14,634 bases of DNA. Source: Devosia sp. (GTDB lineage Bacteria; Pseudomonadota; Alphaproteobacteria; Rhizobiales; Devosiaceae). Position 1 is the stretch's first letter. Each line of letters opens with the position of its first letter. The notes under the pieces are model-generated. The model ran no database searches. It was given only the letters and a program-made list of their open reading frames with translations, and was not told the DNA's origin. Of the stretch, positions 1 to 7,303 are shown piece after piece. The DNA lies in contig JAEUMC010000179.1 in assembly GCA_016793415.1 (NCBI GenBank), positions 1 through 14,634 of the forward strand, given 5' to 3'. Position numbers and translations under genes: made by a program.

Positions 1-98
1 CGGGCTCGGAGCCTGCTGCTCCCCCCACCCTAGCTGCGCCATGAACTTGGCCGAGGCCAAGTTCAGCTTCGCTACCCTCCCCGCAAGGGGGAGGGAGA
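1..98. repeat. Dispersed palindromic intergenic repeat, right half (cut by window edge)
   Basis: This stretch aligns with the right half of the complete element at 2155-2294. Shared parts are a C-rich block ending in CCCACCCTAGC (near 22-34), a hairpin with an 8-bp stem GAACTTGG/CCAAGTTC (43-50 and 57-64), and the end block GCTACCCTCCCC-GCAAGGGGGAGGGAGA (71-98). The left half presumably lies outside the window or is missing. The element ends 9 bp past the stop codon of the ABC-1 gene. It probably folds in the 3' end of that transcript and may help end or stabilise it; that role is inferred. Confidence 0.75.
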
Positions 99-107
99 GC
101 CGGTGCC

Positions 108-1970
108 CTACTCCGCCGCCTCGGCCTTCATATCGAGGAAGCCGCCAGACTGGCGCTGCCAGAGCTGGGCATAGTGCCCGCCGCTGGCCAGCAGTTCGGC
201 GTGCGTGCCTTCCTCGACGATGCGGCCCTTTTCGAGCACCACCAGGCGATCCATCGCAGCGATGGTCGAGAGCCGATGGGCGATGGCGATCACGGTCTTG
301 CCCTGCATCAGCGACACCAGTTGATCCTGGATCGCCGCCTCGACTTCGCTGTCGAGAGCGGAGGTCGCCTCGTCGAGCACCAGGATCGGGGCGTTCTTCA
401 ACAGCACGCGAGCGATGGCGACGCGCTGGCGCTGCCCGCCCGAGAGCTTGACGCCCCGTTCGCCGACATGGGCGTCATAGCCCCGCCGTTCCTTGGGATC
501 GACGAGCCCGGCGATCACCTCGGCCACCTTGGCCTGCTCGGCAGCGCGGATCATCTCTTCGTCGGACGCCGTCTGGCGGCCATACTTGATGTTCTCGCGC
601 ACCGAGCGGTGCAGCAGCGAAGTATCCTGGCTGACGAGGCCGATCGCGGCGCGCACGCTTTCCTGCGTCACGTCGCGAACATCCTGCCCGTCGATACGGA
701 TCGCACCGGATTCCACGTCGAACAGACGCAGCATCAGGTTGACCAGCGTCGACTTGCCGGCGCCCGAACGGCCGACCAGACCCACCTTCTCGCCCGGCTT
801 GATGTCGAGGTTGAACCCCTCCATCACCGTGCCTTCCTTGCCGCGCCAATAGTTGAAGGTGACGTTGTCGAAGGCGATGCCGCCCTGCTTCACCTCAAGG
901 TCCTTGGCTTCCGGCTTGTCGAGCATGGTGATCGGCTGGGCGATGGTGACCATCGAATCCCGCGTGGTGCCGATCTGGCGGAAGATGTTGGAGCCGACAT
1001 CGAGGATCCAGCCCGACATGTTCATGATCTGCAGGGCGAACGGGATGGCCGTCGCCACCGCGGCAGCGTTCAGCGTTCCGGCGTTCCAGCTGGCGAGCGC
1101 GATCCAGGCAATCGAGATCACCAGGCCGGCGTTCAGCAGGAACAGCGTCGACCACATGTAGGTAAACACCCGCATGAGCTTTCTGAACTCGATGGCGTGC
1201 TCGTTCACCGAGTCCGCCACATAGGCGTCCTCATGCCCGTCGGTCGAGAAGGTCTTCAGCGTGTGGATATTGGTGTAGCTGTCGACGACGCGGCCGGTCA
1301 TCACCGACTTGGCTTCCGAGAGTTCCTCGGAGTGCCTTGCGATGAGCGGCATGACGATGGTGAAGAGAATGCCGTAGAGCACCAGCCAGATGCCGATCGG
1401 CACCAGCAGCACCCAGTCGAGGCGCGCCAGAACCACGACCGCGACGACCACGAAAATGCCGGCGTACCAGACGGCATCGATGGTCATGTTGACCGAGGAC
1501 TCGATCGACTCGCCCGCCTGCATGATCTTGTTGGCGATGCGTCCGGCGAAATCGTTCTGGAAGTAGCTCCAGGTCTGCCGGATGACGTGCCAATGGCTCT
1601 GCCAGCGAACGATGTCGACCAGGTTGGGTACGATCGAATGATTGCGGACCAGCGTATCGAGCAGGAAGGTGATCGGCCGGATCACGGCGATCACCAGGAT
1701 CATCCACAGGAAGGTCTGCCAGTGCAGCTCGAACATCTGTCCCGGCGGGGTGGTGGCGAGCAGACCGACCACGACGCCGACAAACACCGGCATCATCGCA
1801 TCGGCGATCGAGCCGATGGCAACCAGCACCATGCGGAGCAGGAATGCGCCGCGGAACTGGTTGACGAAATACATGGTGAACTTGGTAACCCCCATCGGGG
1901 GCTGGGTGTCCTTGGCCAGCGCTACCGGAGAGTAGCGGGCATCGAACCAGGCAATGACTCGGTTGAGCAT
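108..1970 (-). CDS. ABC exporter half-transporter, fused membrane and ATPase domains (ABC-1)
   Basis: A 620-aa type IV ABC half-exporter (MsbA/MdlB-like) that should work as a dimer in the inner membrane and move a hydrophobic compound outwards using ATP. The N-terminal part (about 30-330) holds several hydrophobic helices, consistent with the usual six-helix domain. The ATPase domain has Walker A GRSGAGKS (K406), signature LSGGQRQR (509-516), Walker B with catalytic pair D533-E534 in LVLDEATSALD, and switch histidine H565 in AHRLST. Every key residue is present. The start is ATG, but only a weak GAG lies at ribosome-binding distance, in contrast to the strong site of the small ORF just upstream. 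It is the last gene of a probable operon with ABC-2, which shares its length, its N-terminal pattern (RV..WF......TQPP.G) and a nearly identical ATPase core. The two may form a heterodimer or two homodimers; substrate unknown. Confidence 0.95.
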   Translation of the reverse strand: MLNRVIAWFDARYSPVALAKDTQPPMGVTKFTMYFVNQFRGAFLLRMVLVAIGSIADAMMPVFVGVVVGLLATTPPGQMFELHWQTFLWMILVIAVIRPITFLLDTLVRNHSIVPNLVDIVRWQSHWHVIRQTWSYFQNDFAGRIANKIMQAGESIESSVNMTIDAVWYAGIFVVVAVVVLARLDWVLLVPIGIWLVLYGILFTIVMPLIARHSEELSEAKSVMTGRVVDSYTNIHTLKTFSTDGHEDAYVADSVNEHAIEFRKLMRVFTYMWSTLFLLNAGLVISIAWIALASWNAGTLNAAAVATAIPFALQIMNMSGWILDVGSNIFRQIGTTRDSMVTIAQPITMLDKPEAKDLEVKQGGIAFDNVTFNYWRGKEGTVMEGFNLDIKPGEKVGLVGRSGAGKSTLVNLMLRLFDVESGAIRIDGQDVRDVTQESVRAAIGLVSQDTSLLHRSVRENIKYGRQTASDEEMIRAAEQAKVAEVIAGLVDPKERRGYDAHVGERGVKLSGGQRQRVAIARVLLKNAPILVLDEATSALDSEVEAAIQDQLVSLMQGKTVIAIAHRLSTIAAMDRLVVLEKGRIVEEGTHAELLASGGHYAQLWQRQSGGFLDMKAEAAE

Positions 1971-1986
1971 TTTGAACTCATTTTCC

Positions 1987-2024
1987 GAGCCCGGTAACTG
2001 ACTATCCGAGTCAGGTCAGGGCTC
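1987..2024 (-). promoter_or_regulatory. Hairpin over the small-ORF stop and the ABC-1 leader
   Basis: Outer arms GAGCCC (1987-1992) and GGGCTC (2019-2024) enclose inner arms CTGAC (1998-2002) and GTCAG (2010-2014). As RNA on the minus strand, the 5' arm and stop codon of the small ORF lie inside the structure, and the 3' arm ends 16 nt before the ABC-1 ATG. Ribosomes finishing the small ORF would disturb it. This fits leader-coupled control of ABC-1, but only the inverted repeat is observed; the function is inferred. Confidence 0.4.
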
Positions 2025-2112
2025 TAACGGATTGTTTTCGCTTCACTTTGGACCAGCTGGCGTTAGGGCCCGCGCTGAGGTCGATGAATCCGGGTTGATT
2101 GCGAGTTTCCAT
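2011..2112 (-). CDS. Small ORF (33 aa) between the two ABC exporter genes
   Basis: I do not recognise this protein. It starts METRNQPGF, has a middle part with little charge, and ends with a basic tail (KVKRKQSVRALT). There is no signal peptide or membrane segment. The reason to call it is its ribosome-binding site: AAGGAGG (2119-2125 on this strand) lies exactly 6 nt before the ATG, better than that of most genes in the window. It sits 40 nt upstream of ABC-1, which lacks a good site, and a hairpin overlaps its stop codon. It could be a leader peptide controlling ABC-1 translation, a small transporter-associated protein, or a chance ORF. Translation is likely from the signal; function unknown. 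Confidence 0.5.
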   Translation of the reverse strand: METRNQPGFIDLSAGPNASWSKVKRKQSVRALT

Positions 2113-2154
2113 TTGTCCCCTCCTTGGGATGGTTGAAGTCGTGTCTCTCAGTCG

Positions 2155-2294
2155 TCTCCCTCCCCCTTGTGGGGAGGGATCAAGGGTGGGGGTGGCCGCA
2201 CGCACGGAGCGTGGCCCTCCCCCACCCTAGCTTCACGACGGACTTGGCGAGGCCAAGTCCTGTTGCGCTACCCTCCCCACAAGGGGGAGGGAGA
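2155..2294. repeat. Complete palindromic intergenic repeat with 24-bp terminal inverted repeats
   Basis: The ends 2155-2178 and 2271-2294 are perfect inverted copies over 24 bp (TCTCCCTCCCCC-TTGTGGGGAGGG). Inside them a second pair of near-inverted blocks, CAAGGGTGGGGGTGG (2181-2195) and the complementary run before CTAG (2217-2230), continues the fold. Two small hairpins sit in the centre: CACGC/GCGTG (2199-2203, 2209-2213) and GGACTTGG/CCAAGTCC (2240-2247, 2253-2260). No ORF and no clear target duplication flanks it. It resembles a MITE-like or REP-like mobile repeat. It lies 20 bp past the ABC-2 stop and upstream of the small ORF, so a transcript from ABC-2 to ABC-1 would contain it as a large hairpin. 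Confidence 0.85.
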
Positions 2295-2314
2295 TTCCGT
2301 GCCGGCGGCAAGCA

Positions 2315-4177
2315 TCACTCGGCCGCCTCCTCCTGGGCATCCATCTCGATGAAACCGCCGGACTGGCGGGCCCAGAGCTTGGCATAGACGCCACCCAGCG
2401 CGATGAGCTCGGCGTGAGTGCCCTGCTCGACGATCTTGCCCTGCTCGAGCACCACCAGCCGATCCATCATGGCGATGGTCGAAAGGCGGTGCGCGATGGC
2501 GATGACCGTCTTGTTGCGCATCAGCAGCTGCAGCTGGCCCTGGATCGCCGCCTCGACTTCGCTGTCGAGCGCCGAGGTCGCTTCGTCGAGCACCAGGATC
2601 GGCGCGTTCTTGAGCAGCACCCGGGCGATGGCGATGCGCTGGCGCTGACCGCCCGAGAGCTTGACGCCACGCTCGCCGACATGGGCGTCGTAGCCCTTGC
2701 GGCCCTTGAGATCGACCAGCCCGTCGATGAAGGTGTCGGCCTCGGCGAGGCGCGCCGCGGCGAGCATCTCCTCCTCGGTCGCGTCAGGGCGGCCATAGAG
2801 GATGTTCTCACGTACCGAACGGTGCAGCAGCGACGTATCCTGCGTCACGACGCCAATCTGCTCGCGCAGCGTATCCTGCTGCACCGTGGCGATGTCGGTG
2901 CCGTCGATGGTGATGCGGCCGCTCTCGCGGTCGTAGAAGCGCAGCAGCAGGTTGACGATGGTCGATTTGCCGGCGCCCGAGCGGCCGACGAGACCGATCT
3001 TCTCGCCCGGCCTGATCGAGAGGTTCAGGTGATCGATGACGCCCGACTGCTTGCCGTAGTGGAAGCCGACATCGTCGAAGCGGACGTCGCCCTTGACCGG
3101 GCCGAGCGGCCTGGCGTCGGGCTGGTCGGCGACGACGCGCGGCAGCGAGATCGAGTTGATGCCGTCGCGCACCACGCCGATGTTCTCGAACAGCGCCGAC
3201 ATCTCCCACATCACCCACTGGCTCATGCCCTGGAAGCGCAGCACCAGGGCCGCCGCCACCGCGATGGCGCCGGGGGTCATGCCGGCAAAGATCCACTGGT
3301 TGATGCCGACGCACACCACCGCGAACAGCAGGATATTGTTCATCAGCGGGATGATGATCTGCAGGAAGGCGATCATCCGCATCTGCCGGTGCACGGTGCC
3401 CATGAACTGGTCCATGGCCTCGTGCGCATAGGCTTCCTCGCGACGCGAGTGCGAGAACAGCTTCACCGTGGCGATATTGGTGTAGCTGTCGACGATGCGG
3501 CCGGTCATCAGCGAGCGCGCGTCGGCCTGCGCCTCGGAGATCTTGCCCAGCTGCGGCACATATCTGACCAGCAGCGCCACATAGGCGACCAGCCAGACGA
3601 GGAACGGTACGGCGAGCCAGAGGTCGCTCATCGCCGCCAGCACTACGGCGCCGGCGAAGTAGACGACCACGAAGACCGTGACGTCGAGCAGCTTCATCAC
3701 CACTTCGCGCACGGCCAGCGAGGTCTGCATCAGCTTGGCGCCGATGCGGCCGGCGAACTCGTCCTGGAAATAGCTCATCGACTGGCGCAGCAGGTAGCGG
3801 TGCGCCATCCAGCGGATGCGCTGCGGCAGGTTGCCGATCAGCGTCTGGTGGATGATGTGGGTGTCGACGATCTGCAGCAGCGGCAGGCCGAGCAGTAGCA
3901 CCAGCGCCATCAGCCCGAGCTTCCAGCCCTCGGTCTCGAGGAATGTGGCCTTGTCGGCCGTGCTCAGCCAGTCGACCAGCGAGCCCATGAAACCGAACAG
4001 GGCAATCTCACCGGCGGCAATGGCGGCGCCCAGAAGCGCCATGGCGATCAGCCAGCGCTTGGCGCCCTTGCAGTAGTGCAGGCAGAAGGCGACCAGGCCC
4101 TTGGGCGGCTGCGTCGGCTCCCCGAGCGGATAGGGGTTCAGCCGATCCTCGAACCACTTGAACACTCTGTCGATCAC
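2315..4177 (-). CDS. ABC exporter half-transporter, fused membrane and ATPase domains (ABC-2)
   Basis: A 620-aa type IV ABC half-exporter, paralogous to ABC-1 downstream. The N-terminal half carries hydrophobic membrane helices. The ATPase domain has Walker A GRSGAGKS (K404), signature LSGGQRQR (S508), Walker B LVLDEATSALD with the catalytic Glu, and AHRLST with the switch His, so the ATPase looks fully active. The start is GTG, supported by GGAGGAG (4184-4190) 6 nt upstream; no better in-frame start is seen. It is the first gene behind a SoxR-like promoter (4212-4242) and is probably co-transcribed with the small ORF and ABC-1. In established biology SoxR responds to redox-cycling compounds and often switches on exporters, so efflux of such compounds is a reasonable inference. 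Family call is firm; substrate unknown. Confidence 0.95.
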   Translation of the reverse strand: MIDRVFKWFEDRLNPYPLGEPTQPPKGLVAFCLHYCKGAKRWLIAMALLGAAIAAGEIALFGFMGSLVDWLSTADKATFLETEGWKLGLMALVLLLGLPLLQIVDTHIIHQTLIGNLPQRIRWMAHRYLLRQSMSYFQDEFAGRIGAKLMQTSLAVREVVMKLLDVTVFVVVYFAGAVVLAAMSDLWLAVPFLVWLVAYVALLVRYVPQLGKISEAQADARSLMTGRIVDSYTNIATVKLFSHSRREEAYAHEAMDQFMGTVHRQMRMIAFLQIIIPLMNNILLFAVVCVGINQWIFAGMTPGAIAVAAALVLRFQGMSQWVMWEMSALFENIGVVRDGINSISLPRVVADQPDARPLGPVKGDVRFDDVGFHYGKQSGVIDHLNLSIRPGEKIGLVGRSGAGKSTIVNLLLRFYDRESGRITIDGTDIATVQQDTLREQIGVVTQDTSLLHRSVRENILYGRPDATEEEMLAAARLAEADTFIDGLVDLKGRKGYDAHVGERGVKLSGGQRQRIAIARVLLKNAPILVLDEATSALDSEVEAAIQGQLQLLMRNKTVIAIAHRLSTIAMMDRLVVLEQGKIVEQGTHAELIALGGVYAKLWARQSGGFIEMDAQEEAAE

Positions 4178-4211
4178 GACCGTCTCCTCCGTCCACCCTG
4201 GGATGGCGGCA

Positions 4212-4242
4212 CGGCTACGGCCTCAACCTAGGTTGAGGTCAA
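4212..4242 (-). promoter_or_regulatory. SoxR-type promoter and operator for the ABC exporter operon
   Basis: A perfect 18-bp palindrome, CCTCAACCTAGGTTGAGG (4221-4238), matches the CCTCAA-N6-TTGAGG form of the SoxR box as I know it from E. coli soxS. Read on the minus strand, -35 TTGACC (4242-4237) overlaps the left edge and a weak -10 TAGCCG (4217-4212) follows after exactly 19 bp, the long spacer typical of MerR-family activated promoters. The ABC-2 start lies 34 bp past the -10. No soxR gene is in the window, so the regulator would act in trans. Another MerR-family protein is possible but less likely given the half-sites. Confidence 0.75.
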
Positions 4243-4288
4243 GCGGCTCTTGCCATCCGAGGGCTTACCCTCTCGTCTGATTTGGATT

Positions 4289-4325
4289 ACGCACACGTCA
4301 CGCCAATAGCGTGACGGAGGTGCGT
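4289..4325. promoter_or_regulatory. Long inverted repeat between the exporter operon and pepN
   Basis: Outer arms ACGCAC/GTGCGT (4289-4294, 4320-4325) and inner arms CGTCACGC/GCGTGACG (4296-4303, 4309-4316) give 14 base pairs around a 5-nt loop, with a small internal loop. No T-run follows on either strand, and the site lies between two divergent start regions, so an operator or a leader-RNA hairpin is more likely than a terminator. I do not recognise the bound factor. Confidence 0.5.
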
Positions 4326-4483
4326 GCTGGCGGGCCAGCCGCGCGTCGATCCCAATAGCGCCGAATTCGGCAAGGATCGTTCCACGTGGCTGGTTGTCAG
4401 CCGCATAGAATACACTAACCCTTGGATTCGGCTGTTGCGCCTGCGCCACAGTTGGTTAACGAGTTGATGCAGCGGAGCATTTG
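4326..4483. other. pepN upstream region
   Basis: This holds no convincing gene. A 73-codon minus-strand frame (4228-4449) crosses it but starts at GTG with no ribosome-binding site and runs into the SoxR box, so it is not called. A -10-like TAGAAT (4406-4411) could serve pepN, but no matching -35 was found. GGAG (4474-4477) is the pepN ribosome-binding site. Confidence 0.4.
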
Positions 4484-7123
4484 ATGCGCGGCGAGAACGA
4501 AGAGACGGTCTTCCTCAAGGATTATGCCGAGACCCCCTACGCGATCGAAAAGGTCGAACTGGATGTCCGGATCGCCCCCGATACCTCGGTGATCCGCGCG
4601 CTGCTGACGCTGGTGCCGCGCGCCAACACCGCGCCGGGAACGCCGCTGGTGCTGGATGGCGAGGAACTGACGCTACGCACCGTCGCCATCGACGGGCTGC
4701 CGCAGGCGCTCACGGCCTATGAAGCAACCCCAACCGGGCTCACCATCCACCAGCCGCCGAACAAGCGCTTCGTGCTCGAGACGGAAGTCGCGGTCGAGCC
4801 GGAAAAGAACATCCGGCTGATGGGGTTCTATCGCTCGAGCGGCACCTGGTGCACGCAGTGCGAGCCCGAGGGCTTCCGCCGCATCACCTATTATCTCGAT
4901 CGCCCCGACGTCTTGGCGCCGTTCAAGGTGCGGATGACCGCCGACCGGACGCTGGCGCCGATCCTGCTCGCCAACGGCAACCTGGTCGAAACCGGCGCCC
5001 TGCCCGACGGCCAGCATTTCGCGGTGTGGGAAGATCCGTTCCCGAAGCCGGCCTACCTGTTCGCCATGGTGGCGGGCGATCTCGGCTCGATCCACGACGA
5101 ATTCACCACCGCCTCGGGCCGCAAGGTGGCGCTCGGCATCTACTGCGCGCATGGCAAGGAGAACGAGTGCCTCTACGCCATGGACTCCTTGAAGCGCTCC
5201 ATGGCCTGGGACGAGCGCCGCTTCGGCCGCGAGTATGATCTCGACATTTTCAACATCGTCGCCGTCTCCGATTTCAACTTCGGCGCGATGGAGAACAAGG
5301 GTCTCAACATCTTCAACGACAAGCTGGTGTTCGCCAAACCGGAGAGCGCCACCGATGCCGACTACATCAACATCGAGAGCGTCATCGCGCACGAGTATTT
5401 CCACAATTGGACAGGCGACAGAATCACTTGCCGCGACTGGTTCCAGCTCTGCCTCAAGGAAGGCCTGACGGTTTACCGCGATCAGGAGTTCTCGATGGAC
5501 GAGCGCTCGCGGCCGGTGAACCGCATCGACGACGTGCGGCAGTTGCGCCAGACACAGTTCCCCGAGGATGGCGGCCCGCTCGCCCATCCGGCGCGGCCCG
5601 ACCGCTACAAGGAGATCAACAACTTCTACACGGCGACGGTCTACGAGAAGGGCGCCGAGATCGTTCGCATGCTGGCAACACTGCTGGGCGAAGCCGGCTT
5701 CCGCAAGGGGATGGACCTCTACTTCGAGCGGCATGACGGCGACGCCACGACCATCGAAGCCTTCATCAAGGTGTTCGAGGATTCTTCGGGGCAGAACCTG
5801 CAGCACTTCCAGCAATGGTACCTGCAGGCCGGCACTCCCGATGTCAGCATCACCGATCGGTTCGACGCTGCGACGCAGACCTACACCCTCGATATCGTGC
5901 AGGAGAACAAGCCGACCCCGGGCCAGGACGAGAAGCAGCCGATGGTGCTGCCGATCAAGTTCGGCCTCATCGGTCCCAATGGCAGCCCGATGAGCTGGGC
6001 TTCGGTGTCGGGCGGCGAGGTGCGCGACGACCTGATCGTCATGGACACCAGCAAGCTCAGCCTCAGCTTCACCGGCATCCCGAACCGTCCGGTACCCTCG
6101 CTGTTCCGCGGCTTCTCCGCCCCGGTCAACCTCACCACCAATGCCAGCGAGGCGGACCAGCTGTTCCTCGCCGGTCACGATGCCGATCCGTTCAACCGCT
6201 GGCAGGCGCTGCAGGACGTCTCGATGCGGCTGCTGCTCGACGCGGCCGCGGGCAAGCCGTGGAGCGACGCACAGGTTGCCGCCATTGCCGACGCTTTGGA
6301 GGAGACACTCGGCTCCAAGGAACTGGACCCGGCCTACAAGGCGCTGGCGCTGAACCTGCCCAACGAGCAGACCATCGCACGTGCCATCGGCAGCGATGTC
6401 GATCCCGACCGCATCCATGTGGTGCGGACCGGGTTGGTGACGGCCTTGATCGCCCGGCTCGCCCCGACGCTGGAAAAGGTCTACCTGACCAATGACAGCC
6501 GCCTCGCCTATTCGCCGGATTTCCAGCAGACCGGTCGGCGTTCGATGAAGAACACCGCGCTCGCTCTCCTGGTACTCGGCAAGGCGGAAGGCGCAGCCAA
6601 GCTGGCACGCGAGCAGTATGAGCGGGCGCTCAACATGACCGACCGCCTGTCGGCGCTTTCGACGGTGGTGCAGTCCTGGACCACCGATGCCGATGCGCTG
6701 TTGGCTGATTTCTATCGCCAGTTCACCGCCGATCCGCTGGTGCTCGACAAGTGGCTGTCGCTGAACGCGCTGGCAACGGACGACGCGGCGCTCGAGCGCA
6801 TCAAGGCGATCCTCACTTCGCCGGATTTCCCGCAGAACAACCCCAACCGGTTGCGGGCGCTGATGGCGACCTTCGGCATGAACAACCCGACGCAGTTCGC
6901 GCGGAAGGACGGGGCCGGCTTCCGTTTCCTCGCCGAGTTCGTAGGCGACGTGGACAAGCGCAACCCGCAGGTGGCGGCGCGCGTGCTTACGGCGTTCCGC
7001 GTATGGCGCAGCTTCGAATCCGTACGTCGCAACGAGGCGGAGAAAGCGCTGAAATCGCTGCAGGAATCGGGCGGGCTCAGCCGCAACACGGCCGATATCC
7101 TCGAGCGGACGCTGGCTGGTTAA
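4484..7123 (+). CDS. pepN: Aminopeptidase N (M1 family zinc metallopeptidase)
   Basis: Cytosolic broad-specificity aminopeptidase that trims N-terminal residues from peptides and takes part in late protein turnover. At 879 aa it is close to E. coli PepN (about 870). The N-terminal beta domain is followed by the substrate-anchoring GAMENKG motif starting at residue 267, then the zinc site HEYFHNW (H303, E304, H307) with the third ligand E326 in LKEG; the 23-residue step from first His to this Glu equals that of the E. coli enzyme. The C-terminal third fits the Ig-like and helical-repeat domains of the family. No signal peptide. The start chosen is ATG 4484, with GGAG 6 nt upstream; a TTG directly before it is an alternative. 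A strong hairpin follows 6 nt after the stop. Confidence 0.97.
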   Translation: MRGENEETVFLKDYAETPYAIEKVELDVRIAPDTSVIRALLTLVPRANTAPGTPLVLDGEELTLRTVAIDGLPQALTAYEATPTGLTIHQPPNKRFVLETEVAVEPEKNIRLMGFYRSSGTWCTQCEPEGFRRITYYLDRPDVLAPFKVRMTADRTLAPILLANGNLVETGALPDGQHFAVWEDPFPKPAYLFAMVAGDLGSIHDEFTTASGRKVALGIYCAHGKENECLYAMDSLKRSMAWDERRFGREYDLDIFNIVAVSDFNFGAMENKGLNIFNDKLVFAKPESATDADYINIESVIAHEYFHNWTGDRITCRDWFQLCLKEGLTVYRDQEFSMDERSRPVNRIDDVRQLRQTQFPEDGGPLAHPARPDRYKEINNFYTATVYEKGAEIVRMLATLLGEAGFRKGMDLYFERHDGDATTIEAFIKVFEDSSGQNLQHFQQWYLQAGTPDVSITDRFDAATQTYTLDIVQENKPTPGQDEKQPMVLPIKFGLIGPNGSPMSWASVSGGEVRDDLIVMDTSKLSLSFTGIPNRPVPSLFRGFSAPVNLTTNASEADQLFLAGHDADPFNRWQALQDVSMRLLLDAAAGKPWSDAQVAAIADALEETLGSKELDPAYKALALNLPNEQTIARAIGSDVDPDRIHVVRTGLVTALIARLAPTLEKVYLTNDSRLAYSPDFQQTGRRSMKNTALALLVLGKAEGAAKLAREQYERALNMTDRLSALSTVVQSWTTDADALLADFYRQFTADPLVLDKWLSLNALATDDAALERIKAILTSPDFPQNNPNRLRALMATFGMNNPTQFARKDGAGFRFLAEFVGDVDKRNPQVAARVLTAFRVWRSFESVRRNEAEKALKSLQESGGLSRNTADILERTLAG

Positions 7124-7129
7124 CAGATC

Positions 7130-7163
7130 CTTAGCGCTGGAAGAATTTTTCTTCGGCGCTAAG
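7130..7163 (+). terminator. Hairpin at the 3' end of pepN
   Basis: CTTAGCGC (7130-7137) pairs with GCGCTAAG (7156-7163), and inside it GAAGAA pairs with TTCTTC around a TTT loop, giving 14 pairs with one small internal loop. It starts 7 bases after the pepN stop. There is no T-run after the stem, so it may be a weak terminator or an mRNA-end stabiliser rather than a classical terminator. Confidence 0.55.
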
Positions 7164-7164
7164 T

Positions 7165-7244
7165 GATTCAATCGACTCACGATTTTTCGCTTCGCCGTCA
7201 CGGCGCCCGGGTACCCCTCTGGACAGTGACAGCGAAGCGGATTC
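7165..7244. promoter_or_regulatory. Three GANTC (CcrM-type) sites upstream of the histidine kinase
   Basis: GATTC (7165-7169), GACTC (7174-7178) and GATTC (7240-7244) lie in the region between pepN and the kinase start. The first two fall in an imperfect 18-bp palindrome (7163-7180). In alphaproteobacteria GANTC is methylated by CcrM and can make a promoter cell-cycle sensitive. The sites are observed; a regulatory role is only a suggestion. No clear -35/-10 pair was found. Confidence 0.35.
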
Positions 7245-7303
7245 AAAGTCCCCTCATCGGGGCAAATCACTGGGTCGTCCCAATCACATAGGCGGAGAAC
7301 TTG

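Noticed and set aside
2155..2294. CRISPR or insertion-sequence reading of the palindromic repeat
   Set aside because: There are no regular repeat-spacer units and no transposase; it is a single palindromic element with one partial copy elsewhere.
174..3898. Long plus-strand frames (174-1997 and 2414-3898) opposite the ABC exporters
   Set aside because: Both mirror the conserved ATPase and membrane domains of the real genes and look alike only because those genes are paralogues.
4228..4449. 73-codon minus-strand frame upstream of ABC-2
   Set aside because: GTG start without ribosome-binding site, no known domain, and its end runs into the SoxR-like palindrome.
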